This document shows, one piece after another, positions 21,177-43,872 of a DNA stretch of 64,000 bases. The position numbers and the translations under genes were made by a program. The notes below the pieces were generated by a model. That model was not told where the DNA came from. It was given only the letters and a program-made list of their open reading frames with translations, and made no database searches. Every line of letters starts with the position of its first letter. Positions within the stretch are counted from its first letter, which is position 1. The DNA is from Hypomesus transpacificus. Its lineage: Eukaryota > Chordata > Actinopteri > Osmeriformes > Osmeridae. The stretch covers positions 4,321,203-4,385,202 of the forward strand of contig NC_061064.1 in the NCBI RefSeq assembly GCF_021917145.1, read 5' to 3'.

Positions 21177-23848
21177 CAGTTGTAAGCGCTAGTGTATGTT
21201 GTAATGTGTTAGATATATATGATACGTACATAGTACTAGTGTATGTTGTAATGTGTTAGATATATATGATACATAGTACTGGTGTAAGTTCTCACATAAA
21301 TAGTGCTCACACATGCACTAGAGCAGATCCTTTACCGCCCTCTAGCTAAAGAATAGGAATTAGAACAGAATATTGAAGATACATTTTCACTTAAAAGTTA
21401 ATTTGTCATTCGCAAAACAGAAATGGAACAATACAAAAACTGGAGAAATGTTTGTCCGTTGTGATGATGTGGCCCACATACTTAGAACTGAAGTACATTA
21501 GTCTAGACCACTGTAGCCCACTTAGATAATGAGACAGGTGTATTTCCATTGCTGGTGCTTCTTATTTTAGAGGTTGGTTCTCACAAATACGTCCTGCACA
21601 CAACACTATTATTCTGCTGTCCGCAGTGTAGAGCAAGGGGGAAAATTAAGTTGAGAGAAAAAGTGATATTGACTTAAATGCACGACAGCGGTCTCCCCAT
21701 ATGTAGACCCACTGCTGACACCACACCACTGGTCAGTGACAGTCGAAGGCTGACGATGGTTTGGGGGTTTGCAGGGTGAACAAAGTGGCCTTTGACAGCC
21801 ATGTCCCGGCGAGCTTAGGAGCTAGCACTCCTGTCAGCACTCTTAATTAAATACAGGAAGCAGTGCGGGGTCTGCTGGCTCTGTCGATGGCTATCGGGGC
21901 GTGCAGGAAGTGGACGGAGATAGCGTCCACGGCCGACGCCTGCGACAGGCAGCCTTTGAGCTTTGAGAGGGCCTGGCAGTACAACACACAAGCAAACTGT
22001 GGTGCTCTCCAGACAGGAGTTTGATCTCAGCTTGGACTCAGAGCACAGTGTGATAAAGGTGCATAATAAATGGTTCAAAAAGATGAATGCTGTAAAGGAT
22101 GAATGAAATGATTCATTTCTCACCTGTGGATGTGAAACGGGGCTTTGATGTCGTGCTGTGGTGATGGACTTGAGTTGTTGTGACGGAGGGTGATGTCTGT
22201 GTTGATGGCTGCAGGAAGGGAGAAGACAATCGAGAATTTGGAATGTTTTGGGGAGGGGGGGGGGGGGGGGATTTCAGCTCCTCATCAAGTAAAGCTGCAC
22301 CTTCAAACACCCTCTCATCAAAAGAGAAATGTCAGGGAGAAATGATCATGACACTGGAGGGACAACCAAGAAGAGATCAAAGAGTTCATCATGAGAGGAG
22401 GATATGGAGATTTACCAGTTAATGATTTTGGAAAACTGATCCAAAATGGATGCAGCAAAAAGAAAACACACACTCAGGAGATCCCTGTGTCTATTCAACA
22501 TTAATTCACATCAGTAAAAAAAAACAAGACACAAAGGCCCATTATTATACTTATTAAGTCTAGATCAATGGATACCTTTATGATTAAAAAAGCATATCCT
22601 TGGATGAACAAGCATATTCTCTGTGGATGCCAGGGGCATCTCTTCTCTGGTCTCATAATCACCGAAGGCTGGCGTCTGGCCTCAGTGCAGGCAGCAGAGA
22701 CACTATGGCTGACACCTGAGGTACACTGGGCCCTGTGTCTCTCTGAAACTACAAAGTACCCAACAGGAAATCCCATTCCTGCTCCCTTTTGGCCACCCTC
22801 CAACTCCTCCATGGCTCCTGATCCATGGTTGCATTATTAAACTATATTGTTAGTGGCCCTTCATAGCTTAGTTACTCACAATAGTGAGTACTGCTCATAC
22901 CGTGTAATTACACCATATGGACTACGGGCATTCAGTCAGTCAATCCAATGACTGCAAAATGAAAGCATCAGAACAACAGGCTTTGCTGTACCTTGATTTG
23001 ATTCATTATTACTTCAAGTTTGTGGAACTAGATGACATCTCCTGATTATGGTGTTTGGAAGCCGCTGCTCCCCTGGGGCAATACTTGTCTGCCAAGTTCC
23101 AAACAGTGGGATCACACAAGGTGTTGCTCCTATGAGCAGATGCAGGGGAGCCAAGCACAGACTCTGACGTTATATGACCTACCACATTGAGTGTTTATCA
23201 ACAGAATAGAACGTAGGTAGGTGTTGTCTCTCAGCTGAGTATACTTGCGGCTCATCTGTTCCCACAGGTGTGTTAGCTGTTACCTCACCTGTAGTGGGAA
23301 AAAAGCTGAAATCACACCGCACTGTCAGCGCTATGTCTGTGAGAATGCCCATGAGGTGTTCAACATATGACGTGACTTCCATTTCCTGTGTTTGGTGCTT
23401 AATGTTGCTATGCAGTTGTGTTTAGCCAGACCAGATGGTTCATGGTGTTTGGAGAAGCTTGAAGATTTTGTTTTATGTCTTTCATGTCGGGATTTGTTTT
23501 CAGTATTGGTTTACTTTATCATTCTGTACTTTTCATTGTCACACTTGTTTCATTTCTCCACTGGATGGCAGTGTTGGCTCGCTAACGTTGTCGTGGATCA
23601 TCAGCAACAGCTCTCTCAATACAGACCCTTCAGTACACTGAGGTGAAATCGCTTTTTGTAAACATGTAAAGTAAAAAATCTATTGAATTACATAACATAT
23701 GTAGGTGCCGTCTTTCTGTCTGTCTTAGTATTATTCATTCCTATAATATTTCAGAAGGCACTGGCACTGCTATGTGCCCATGCTGTCCTGGGAGGCGGGA
23801 TAGCAGTCATGACATGTGGTGTGTGTGTTAGATAGGAAGAGAGAGAGA

Positions 23849-23849
<1 letters not shown>

Positions 23850-23903
<54 letters not shown>
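23850..23903 (+). repeat. Compound (GT)n(GA)n microsatellite
   Basis: About 9 GT units followed directly by about 18 GA units. Confidence 0.9.
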
Positions 23904-23905
<2 letters not shown>

Positions 23906-26900
23906 GAGGATGTGGTGTAGCCTGCAAGATCAGGGAATGTCTCCTTCATGTCTGGAGTTCCACTCAGTGAGTTGACCTGCACAGTCAGCCTCCATCGCAC
24001 CTCATCTTTTAGACGAGGATTGACCTAGAGTTTCATATACTACAAGACAATCTTCTGTCTGTCATTCCGAATATTTGGCTTTTTTTCACCTTTTCTTATT
24101 TATCACCCTCTGTTTCTTTTTTGTTCATCCCTCCGTTTGTCTTGTTCCCCTTCAAACCTGACCTCTGCTCATGATATTTTCCTAGGTCTGGTCTGTCTGA
24201 GCCACCAGACAGACACAGCTGGTTGAACCTGGCATCCCATCAATCCCAGAACAGGTTGCTCTCCATGTGTGCCACAGGGATGTTTGGGTAATTTGGACAA
24301 TCATAACTTCCCTCCACGGTGAGAGAGTTAGGCTAGGTTTGGTGACCCTGAGAGACAGTAGGACCTCCCCACCTCACGGAGCTCCATGCAGACGCCTCTG
24401 GTCGCTATGACGACAGACATATAAAATGCCTCTGTTTGATCTGAACTCGTTCCTTTCCAGGGTTCACTGCCGTTTCCTTTCTCAACTGCGATTAGGTAGA
24501 AGGATTTCTTTGTCCGGGTTCCAGTGTGACTGTCACATGCAGAATACTCCTGTTAACATGAACTATGATATTGGTATAAGAGACAGATGGCCAGTGAAAC
24601 CTCAAAGAGATGGAGGACAGATATCTAGAGGGTGAGTTACTCTGTTTAAATCACACATTTATGGTTTGACCGAAGCTTGAACACATGTAGAATGCTATAG
24701 CTTAAAGTGAAAGCAGAAAGATTTTACACACATGCACAGTAAATGGGGGGTCAGACTAAGGGTCAGATTTGCACAGTAATTTTTCTTGGTCCAGACATAA
24801 CCTGGACATTTCCGGTCTTTAAATATATCCTATTAAAAAAGGGGGACTGAACGAGATGTCTTTTATAAATCATCTGGTCGAATTTGAAGGACAAAAGCGG
24901 GCATGGCCGAACGGCAGAGGGTAGGTCTTGGTATCTGTGAAAGCTATCGCAGGGACTTAAAGAGACTTGGGAGAAAGTACACAGATGGTAGTGTCATCAG
25001 CTCAGCTCCTGGTGACTGGGTGGGAGTCCAGAGCCCAGTAAGGCTCTATCTTATTTATGATGGGAAGGACCATACCTGGCTGCAGCCTTACTCTCCTCCG
25101 ACAGCCCAGTGTCTGACCTCGCACTTCCTTCCTGCTGTGATGCTGGCTGGTCAATCCCCTCCACCCAGGCCTCAGTTTGTTTGCGCGGACATTTTCTGTC
25201 ACATAAACAAGATAGGACGGACACACAACACATCCTGTAAACCTCTGTCATACTACACACCAGGCCCGACATCCAACAGAAATATATAACTCAAATTAAT
25301 AGCTTGGCGTGAAAAGATGAAATCACATGAGGATGATGATACAGTAAACAGGGAGACGGGAAATGGGCATCGTCACATTGGAAGGAGAGGGCTTGACGGT
25401 GCGGTGGAAGCTCACTGATGAGTTTTTCACCTGAAAATAGCAGATGCAGATGAAGGAGTGGAGGTGATCTAGGTTCCAGGGACCTTTTTTAAGAGGACCT
25501 AACTGGAGTTCTCCTCTGCCCACTCAGTTGTGAGTAACGATGGGACACTCTCCACCGCCTGTCCCAGAGCAGCGTTTGGCCGCCATGGTAACAAACATTT
25601 CCTTGGAAGGGCTGTAGAATGCTTGGCTTTTTACGTCAAAGATTTTGGATCCTGGTTCATTGTGACATTCTTTTATCAGAGACAAAACCCAGCAATTTCT
25701 GCTGCTGCTATGATTCCGAGAGCAGATTGTGATGCCTTATATGGACTGTGCTTGGTCATTCGAGGACTTGATGGAAATTCTTTGTGTCTTGTCAAGCTAT
25801 CTTCTCACTATATGGATGGAGTTTTCATAGGGACATGTTCATCTGTGTATATTATGTCATCATGTGTTACTTGTTACCTGTATTCTGGAAACTTGGGGAT
25901 CTTTCTCAACTACCTGGCCTGTTGAAGAAAGAGACACACAGGATCATGTCTATCCTTGTATCAACCCTGTCTGAGTTATATTTATGTAACGTGGGATCAC
26001 AGAGTGTTTATCTGAGGGTGAAATTGGCTGGGGCTGTGGCCCTATTGGAGGAGTCGAATGAAAGATTAAACATGTTATTTATGAACCCAAAGCTGACAGA
26101 GGGAGAGGCGTGCGCCCAAACGCCTTCATTTTTCTTCAAATATTTACTCTTATTTTAGGTCAGGTCCTTGACAGGTTTTTTTGATGGAACAAAGCAAATG
26201 TCTTTTAAAAAGAGAACAAAATACTTCAGTCTTCACCTCGTTTAGATGTTTGCTTAAGTCTTTAGATACATTACAGTTTTGGGCAAGGCTTCGCATTAAG
26301 GTTGCATTAACTACCAGGTAACAACATAGCAATATCTATGGAAACAAAATTGTAATTGCATAGAAACTTCAATACAGTGTATTGTTACTACACTTCACCT
26401 TTCTTTCACAAGTGAAACTTGTTAAGGGGGAAGTGAGGCGTTCCAGGGTTAGGTGGATGCTAACAATGATCTTGTTTTGGTTACTCAACCTTTATCTTCC
26501 TCTTTACAGCATCCCCACCCCTTAGTTGTGACAAAACTCTTGCACAGTTCTGTTTGCCATTTTCTTCCAAGTAGAATATGTAATGTCTCAAGAACGCACA
26601 CACAGAGTCTAATTTTCACCTGATATAAATCTAGTTGAACTACTGTATTCCCTTTCTGCTTTGGGGTTTAGAGGGATGCAAGAAAATGTCAAATATTTCA
26701 CCTGTCAATAGCAATTGGCGTCATTGACATAAGTTGCTTCTACACTTTTAATATATAAATTCCCCCACGTACAAATCGGCTTACAGTCAGATAGGTCTGT
26801 TGGAAAATATCACTGTTATTGTGTGATGTTGTCATTTGTGTCAGATTGAGTTTTCCATTTAGTCGCAATGTGCAATGGAAATCAGCAATGGAAAAAATGA

Positions 26901-29900
26901 GTGCATATACTCATGAAAGAATGGAACACGCAAAAATATATATAGCCTATCAGTTCTTTTCACAGAAGTTGGCCAACCATTGGCATTCGAACACAGTTGT
27001 TATGAGATACTTAATACTTGTCACGCAGAATAAAGGACAATTATACCCCATGAAAAATCACACCCTCTGTGAAAATGGAAAACGCACACTGCCAGTACAG
27101 CTTGAGGCACAGTATAGCAGCTTCATGATAATGAAATAAACCTATGGGACTAAAATGGCAAACGTCTACAAATGTGCTAATACCAATTAAACGCACAGTT
27201 TATTTAAATGATGGCGACATTATCCCTTGAATAATATACTGCATACTGTGGTGGATTAAAGTTGAATTACAATATATTATCTATTGTACATATGTTTAAG
27301 TATATAAGATTCTCTGAACAGCAGTTACAGTCTCGCTCACAGTCTGAGGTTGTTATAATGATGTCTGATTTAAGGCCTCAGTTGAAGGAGTTGAAGGATT
27401 ACCTCATTGGATTTTGATTAAACACAACTGGCTTTCATCATCATCTGTGTTTGAGATATGGGAGGAAATGTGGAGTTTGGGGGGACACAGTGTCGCCTGG
27501 ACACCTAATCCCTCTCACCTTTACAAACTCTCTGAGGAGAGAGGCAGCAGCTTCCTGGCTCTCTCCACACGCTGCCCCGGCGCACTGCTACGTGGATGGC
27601 TCCATGGCAACGAGGGCAAACATCAGATGACAATAATGAGTAAGTGCATGCTAGAGTCAGGGACAGTGCCAGAATAACGACTCTACTGTTGTGGTAGGAA
27701 TTATACCTTTCTTGGAAGGAAAATGGAAAAACTGACTCAGTGTATATGTTATCTCTGCCACTCTTGACTGAAAGACAGAAGTACTTTGGTATTCTCAATA
27801 TCATATATTTTGTCATATTTGTTACATATAATGGGGATGCAGGTAGCAACGTGAATCTGAGGTGTTTCATCATGTGGACTTTAACATTTCTATATTGTCT
27901 GCTCAACCATCTATAAAAAACCGATGTACATAGTTAAGATTAGTCCTCATGTATATCTCTGATGTATTCAGGGAGCCACACTCAAAAGAGCGTAAGGTGA
28001 ATAGAACGGCTAAAGGAGATCAAAGCTCTTGCATCATCAGACACCCTGTAGGTTTATGTAAAGGTTTTGCTAGGTTTAGGGTAAGGGTTATCTGTTCTAA
28101 AAATATTTTTTATAAGAACCCGAGCTTTCACATCAACGTTGTTGTTACAGTGTCCTTATAACCTATAACTGCATTCAATCTACTGTCAGAAAATCATAGA
28201 TGTTTTCCTGTAAAGTTACGTAAGAGTTGATAGTCAGCTCCCAAATAATGCAGTCCATGTGGACATCAGACATGATATGTAAGAGCTGTACTCTAAGTCT
28301 ACCATCTGGATAGCCACTATATTTATATATATTTAGAGATAGAGAAAGAGAGCACATACACTCACGTCCACACTCAAAACAAAGACGGCCATAGGTCGGG
28401 GGCTTAGCATGTGGTCATCGTCCATCAGTGCTTGGAACAAGGCGTACCCGAGCGAGACTTACAGTACCGACCCACGAGCCTCGTCTCCCAGGCTGCCTTG
28501 AGAGGCGGAACACATCGGAGACGTCGCAGGGATGATGGACACCTATTACAACAAAGAAAAGGGGAACTGGGCTCCTCTCCTCTCCATCCCAATAAATCTA
28601 CAGCAGCACAAAGACTGGGCCAGGATGCCTGGCGTGCCTGCTGTGCTGCAAATTACCCACCCTACCGCAGCCACACAGGCCCAGAAGCCCACACTGTGCT
28701 GGGCTCACTGCTACTAACCATCTGCACCACTGGAGCCTCTGCCTGAGACCATAAAACATGGTGCGCTGTGTAGAGAAGGCCCCGCAGGGTTAATTGTGCC
28801 CAGGAAGTACAGTCCTGACTTGACAGATCTGTGTCCCAATGGCTAAGGACTGGAATGTGTGGTCTTTGTCCAGTTTGAATGGTCCTGCTGAAGACCCACA
28901 CATTCTCACTCAACGTGATCCTATTAAAACACAACTATTTCCATTGGTTTATCCCCTTCTGTGCAGCCCTTCTATGGTGGACACTTGGTGACTCCATTTA
29001 TCTTAGTAACATGCTTGGGTCCCAAATCAGAACAACATCAAATTATAAGCAGGTGCTTGGAATCTACCTACACAACATAACACAGCGTTACTCAGTCAGG
29101 TTAGCCAAGGCGTACATCCCTCACGTCATCTGTTATTACAGCTGGATCATTTACTGGCATCATATTCATTCTGGGCCCCTCATGGACGAGAACATGATGT
29201 CTTGTCCTGAAGCGAAGTGTGCTGTTGCTTCACGGACAGAGACCTGAACTGTACTATGAACGAGTGAGGGTAACGGTGAAAAGCCAGGCTGTGTTCACCT
29301 TGGCATTTCACCAAACTGACACTGGCACAGCGTTGCATAGCAATGAAGAACCATCGCCAAGCCACTGTTTACGAACGAGCACAAAGATAATCGAGAAACG
29401 ATGTGCTTTTCGCGTATTTACCAAACAGTGTCATCGGGCTTGTTGACATCTGCATGTGGATGCAGAAGATGTACGAACAACACCAAAGCTGAGGGCCTTT
29501 TGGAGCCCAAGTAAGGACAGCACCTGTCCAGAGATGCAGCAGGGCTAGTGGAGGCTGTTTCTTATTATCTGAACAGAGGAACACGTATCAGATCTGAATC
29601 ACGCAGCGGCAGAGCCTCTGCCAACCCGTTCGCTACGCGTCGCATATCTGACGTTCCGCCAGTGGATTGCCTCACTCGAGGTCAGGGTCTGGGCTGCTTC
29701 AGTTTGTTATTGCTGGAAGGGGAAAGGCAAGAGGAGGCCCACTGACAGGGCCACTCTGGAGAGTAGAGATCCACGTGTGCCGTCTGGTAGGCTACCTGCC
29801 GCTGCTTAGCTTCAGTCGACCGTGTTTACAACCTCAACCATCATCTCCCTCCAAATACAAGTAGGGAGACTGCCGGTGGAAATTAAGGATTAGTCCTTTG

Positions 29901-31994
29901 ATGGAGAAGCCCTCTGTCTTAGTATGACAAAGTTTGTGTCTAGGGACCAACAAAGGAATGATAGACTTACTCTCTAAGAGCTGCTGTGGGCCTGTCTCTC
30001 ATAAAACTCCCTCTAAGGATCTCATGGGCTTAATCCTGTGAAGCACCTTGACCCATGTCAACACCAAGATCCAGTGTCTGTAGTCGAAGGTGAATTGCCG
30101 TACTCACCACCATCTAACATTTTCAACGCCCAGCCAACATTTAGTCAAGCAGTCCAAAAAAAGAAAAGAAAACCTGAAAAAAACAATTAATAGTTGAAAT
30201 ACTGGCAAAAATTGATTTTCATGGTTTTGCAGTATGCACATTTATCTTTTTAAGTGAGAAACCCAAAGCTTATGACTTCATTGCTGTTTGATTCAAATAA
30301 CCGTAGGCCCTTTGGCAAATAACCTGCCTCCGATCAGCCCTAACAATACCATCAGTGTGTTGTAAAGAGAAGATATCTACAGTATAAAGAAAAACATGTT
30401 GTTGGACCAATCTTCCACATTGTATTTTAATGATGCGTATTTCATGGGCAGATTCCATAAGTCACCAACAGCTGCCTTCTTCTGCTAAATCCTCCTCAAA
30501 AGAAATTCCTTGGACCCATATGACTCAGTTCCACAGATGGTTTCTTATTACTTGTGTTATACCAACCTTATCCTTTTTATTTGGAATTCTATTATTAAAT
30601 GGAATTGGCTAATTAGCTGTTCTCTTAAAGCACTGACTACTATTCTGAGCAAGTGTGTTTTCAATCATTGCAAAGGGTGCATCAAGCTATATAGAGTAGG
30701 TCAGACAAAGGTACAATGACTTTGTCACTTGCCTTCAAGTGCTAAAAGTATATCTCTAAATGAAAACTATATTTAATCACCTCTAATCACATGAATAAGT
30801 GTTATACAACTGCGGCTGGAATCTTTAACTGGAATCTTCTTTTATTAATGATATTTTCAGAAAAAGACCCCAAAACTTTACAGTTTTAGTCAAGTGACGT
30901 CTTTATTGACTTTCATTAATCAGTCTTTTTTTAAATGATTCTAGAGGACAGTACAGACAACACATCATTTAAAGATTAAACTGTAACAATTAGTCGTTGA
31001 GTATTAAAAAATAAATAGCTTTGTAAGGAAGCTACAACAATAGCACAATACAGACCTTCATTGAAGGGATAGAATGCTTTGAAATCTGATCTACATCTTT
31101 TCCTTTAAATTCATTCATTACTGCTGTTTCACTGTGTGGAAGCCCCAGAAAAACTTTGACCCAACAAAGAATGACACCTCTAACATTTGCATACCCCTGC
31201 ATAGGGCATCAATAGTTTGGTGACATATATATTGTAAGAGTTTTTATAGCCTAATATACGGTAGCTAATCTACAAACAATCGTTTTTTTTGTTGTTGTTT
31301 GTTTGACTATATGCTATTCATATTCTGTCCAGAGAATGAACATGACTCTTAGTCCTGTATAACAATACACAGGTCTGTAATCTATGTTACAAGTCTTCAT
31401 CTCTATCTCCCCGAGGACTGAAGACCACACCCCTCCCTCTGATCATCTGTGTGAGTTCTGTGGCTAGACAACTACGTACTTAGCCACATTCATGACTGTG
31501 TTTGTCCCTAAGCTATTTCAAATGACACATAGTGACTCATCCATCGTGACATAGTATACCATTAGGTCAATTGGCCCTGTACAAAATATACTCAATTTCA
31601 GAGCAACAGAATGAACCAGAGACCATTCTTCTAGTCTACAGCTAACAGATTGGTGTCAATAATAATGTTAAGTGAAGCATTTTCCATTGGATAAAAATAT
31701 ATTTTTTCTGTTGATGAAAAAATATGACCACAGTCACACTATGGCCAAGAATAATAAGAAAGAAAACATAGCATGACAAATAAATATAATCCCGTGTTGG
31801 TTGCATCCAAGAATGCTCCAGATCACCTTTAAAAAACATTGCTGCAACTAACTCCACCTAGGTCTCAATGCAAAGTGTAACATTTCAGTCATTTAGCACA
31901 CCATTAACTATTCTACACTGTTCATAAAACAACACTTTAAGAAGCAACAGACAGTCAATCAAATCCCCAAGGGTAAAATATTCATTGTTTCAGA

Positions 31995-32000
31995 TTTATT
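31995..32000 (-). terminator. Candidate poly(A) signal of adamts8
   Basis: First clear AATAAA on the minus strand downstream of the adamts8 stop, giving a 3' UTR of about 790 nt. Another lies near 30903, so the true end is uncertain. Confidence 0.3.
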
Positions 32001-32783
32001 TTGAAAACCCTCTTAATTAGATAGCTGTGACTTGTTAGAGCCGCCAACATTCTAGCCTGAGGTGTTTTGTGGCCAGAGTACACATCCAGAATACACATCC
32101 AAACCAGACTCCATTATTCCAGAACTGATGAGTCATGGAAATAACCTTATGAGGAGCTCTGATAAGGCATGATGACATGTCTACATTTTTGAGAAATTGT
32201 TATGCTTTGCTAACCAATATCGTGGTACCTTGTGTCTACCATTTAGGAATTTCTCTACCTAATCTGGGATGTGATTCATGTTGACAAAGATGGATCGAGG
32301 TATTAAACCACTCCAAAGAATCTCAGCAGGATTTATGTAAAGTTAATGTGCCTTTGATGAACTGCATTTAAATTGCAAACAGAAACTGATTTGAGAGAGT
32401 TGATTTTCACATCCTATGAGGTAGATCTATATTGGATAACAGAACCTTCAATAGTGGTTTACATATATAGCTTTGACATCAAGGAAACAAACAATGACAG
32501 AAAGTAAACTGTCAAATTCATCTACAGTATTTTCTATGACCAAGCCATGGTTGTAGTTTTGGTCAATATTAGTGAACTGACCGCATGTGACTAGCTGTCC
32601 TGCTTGTCTCTGAAGCAAGGTCTGGGTGGTCGGGAAAAGGTTGTATGCTGGTTAGTTGCTAACTAGACCTACTTCCTAGCCCCACTAACTAGCCCTACTA
32701 ACTAGACCTACACTACCTCCCACTGTAATGTACTCCACTGCTGCCTGCTACTAACATTTCCTCTTCTCCTGCCTCCTCGCAGC

Positions 32784-41701
<8,918 letters not shown>

Positions 41702-42016
41702 TGTATGTTTTCATACGCACGGTATCAAAGTTAAGTGCTATGACTCAAAGCGGAAGCTTTAACGCGTCCTACAAATATAAACGGAATGGATGAATATCTA
41801 AATACAATTCAAAATATACCTAACACTACTAAACATAGGCTTTGACCCCACCGTCGTTTAAAATGTACTGCAATTGAATATTTCAAGTGGTAAAAGTTTT
41901 AATATAAAACTCACTTTAAAATAGTCTAAGAAAATCAATCCCTAATTTGTGAATCTGGAGCCTGGCCTCGAGTTCTATTGCTGCGGAGTGAATCAACGCG
42001 ATTGCTCTGACTGTGG

Positions 42017-42024
42017 TATTTATA
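42017..42024 (-). promoter_or_regulatory. Candidate TATA box for adamts8
   Basis: TATAAATA on the minus strand, within 'ggcttataaatacc', about 315 bp upstream of the adamts8 start codon. This would give a 5' UTR of about 285 nt if transcription starts 30 bp downstream. A single motif match; no transcript evidence is available. Confidence 0.4.
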
Positions 42025-43100
42025 AGCCTGGCTCTTCTAAAACATAAGTGGTTTATTTTTTGATTTCCATCGCTGCTGGTCTCTCCTCCCCCTCGTGTTC
42101 ATAATAAAAAAAAAATTCAAGCAAGATCCAATTGATCCATTGCGACGGGAGAGGCACGCCCCCTCCGTACCACCGACCCTCAAAGACTCTGTATAGAGTT
42201 GCACTGTACCCATTTGTTTTTTCAAGGGTGAAAACTCAATGGTTTGCCTGGGCCCAATTTGTTAAAGAGACAAGGTGAAGCATAGTCTCTGGCTGAAAAT
42301 TCACACATTGTAACACAATACATCACTGGATATAGCCCATGGAGGCATTGGCCGACAGTTGCCCTCAATTAGACTTGGCCAAAATAGTCCAGCCATTTCC
42401 ATTTGTATTTTTATGTATCGCCACATCATGAAAAACCCTAATCTCTTGAAAATCACGCATCCATAATAGGTTCATAAAGTCTCAAAGTTACTTGATAAAT
42501 TAAAATGAGCCATATGAAGTTATACGTAATTACACAATTGAAATCTCATTCTGTCATCCTTTGATGTTCATGAATAAGGGAAGTCAGGGGGACAATCACA
42601 ATAATATTACATATCCTAAAAATGTTTTGCCACAAAGTGGCAGTGTCGTCTCACAAAATGTTCAGGATGAAGAAGGCCCATTGGATTTATGATATGAAAA
42701 AACATTAATTTGCAACAAACAAGATCAAATCCAGACATGTATTTTTAACTATTGATTCATTTCGTGATTATACTTTTAATTTATATATTCGGGTAATTTA
42801 TACAAGCATTAAAATATTTGTGGATTTAGCATATAGACGTATAATTCAACTGTAGTTTCTTGTTTGCCACAAGATGTCGCGCGTGTTTAACGAAAGAAAG
42901 AAGTGATCGATGATTATGCATCGGAATGCCACAAGGAGTGCACTGCAATCACAGTGGTTAGAACTATTAATTCTTTCTGTGGATTAAGACAGGAACAGAT
43001 ACAATAAAAATGTTATGTTCTTTTAATCAACAACAGTAGCGCAGAAGGTGGAGTGTAGGAGCGCACTGATGATGTTTGAACCATGGAAAAGCTCTTTTAA

Positions 43101-43164
43101 TTTAATACTTCTGTCCCGCGTGGGCAGCATAACATTTAATACTGCTGTCCCGCGTGGGCAGCAT
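43101..43164 (+). repeat. 34-bp tandem duplication upstream of adamts15
   Basis: The block 'tttaatacttctgtcccgcgtgggcagcat' is repeated once with a 34-bp period and one substitution. It contains the near-palindrome CCCGCGTGGG twice, about 710-770 bp upstream of the adamts15 start. Confidence 0.85.
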
Positions 43165-43872
43165 CCAAACGTTTTTGATTATGTCTATGCTGCATGTTGG
43201 ATGCATGGGCTAACCGTTTTGAGTCATTTACACGCATACTTAGGCTACGGAATACAACTGTGTGCAGTTACGCACTCCTACGCTTGCTATTTGTTATGAA
43301 TGTTCGAAAATGTATTCAAGAAAGTAAAGTAGACATCAGCAAAGTATAATCAATTGGGTTATGCTATTGATTTGGCAATAGATTGTATTACAAGACGCGT
43401 TGATTTGGGCGTTTCGTTGGATACAGATGTGCTGTGGAGGTGGAACAAGTTCCACGCGCAAAGCAAAAAGTCGCCAAAGTGGGAGGGAGACCCGGTTTTA
43501 TGTATCGGAGGATGATGCTAATACTTGCAGAGATTCGAGTGGTTGCTGAGTAAACCTTGAACCTAGACGCATAACCAATGAGCTTTCCAGAGCACCTCCC
43601 CAAAAAACACGCATTACAATGTCTTTATGTTTACACATGACGCCAAATGCATAAAGTCCTCAGAAGACAGCAATCTCCTCAGAAGACAGGTGGAAGATGG
43701 GAACGGGTCACACCCTGGAGGATTTTACTCTGAGAGGACGTACAGCGGCAATGTTTTAATAGATTGCACCTTGGATTATTCTCTCTCGTATTGACCTCTA
43801 TCTTCGCACATATTGAGCTGCAGAGTCGTTCTTTTCCATTCCAAAACATTACATTTATTGCTAAATACAAAC

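Larger units (their letters stand above)
21181..32783. other. Gene desert between the solo LTR and the adamts8 3' end
   Basis: About 11.6 kb in which no open frame resembles a known protein or pairs with convincing splice sites. It contains a short tandem duplication (about 21189-21275, unit 'gtgtatgttgtaatgtgttag...'), a G-run (22253-22270), a GT/GA microsatellite (23850-23903), and otherwise ordinary AT-rich sequence. Parts could be distal enhancers of pou2af2 or adamts8, or the adamts8 3' UTR (about 32000-32783), but I cannot show this from the sequence. Confidence 0.5.
41702..43872. promoter_or_regulatory. Divergent intergenic region between adamts8 and adamts15
   Basis: 2171 bp separate the two start codons, and both genes read outwards, as in the human ADAMTS8-ADAMTS15 pair. 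The promoters and 5' UTRs of both genes must lie here or in undetected upstream exons. I find no coding potential. A minus-strand TATA-like site and a 34-bp tandem duplication are listed separately. Confidence 0.65.

Noticed and set aside
28411-28746. 111-codon open frame on the plus strand
   Set aside because: No familiar motif, and a second frame overlaps it in the same GC-richer patch. Not supported as a gene.
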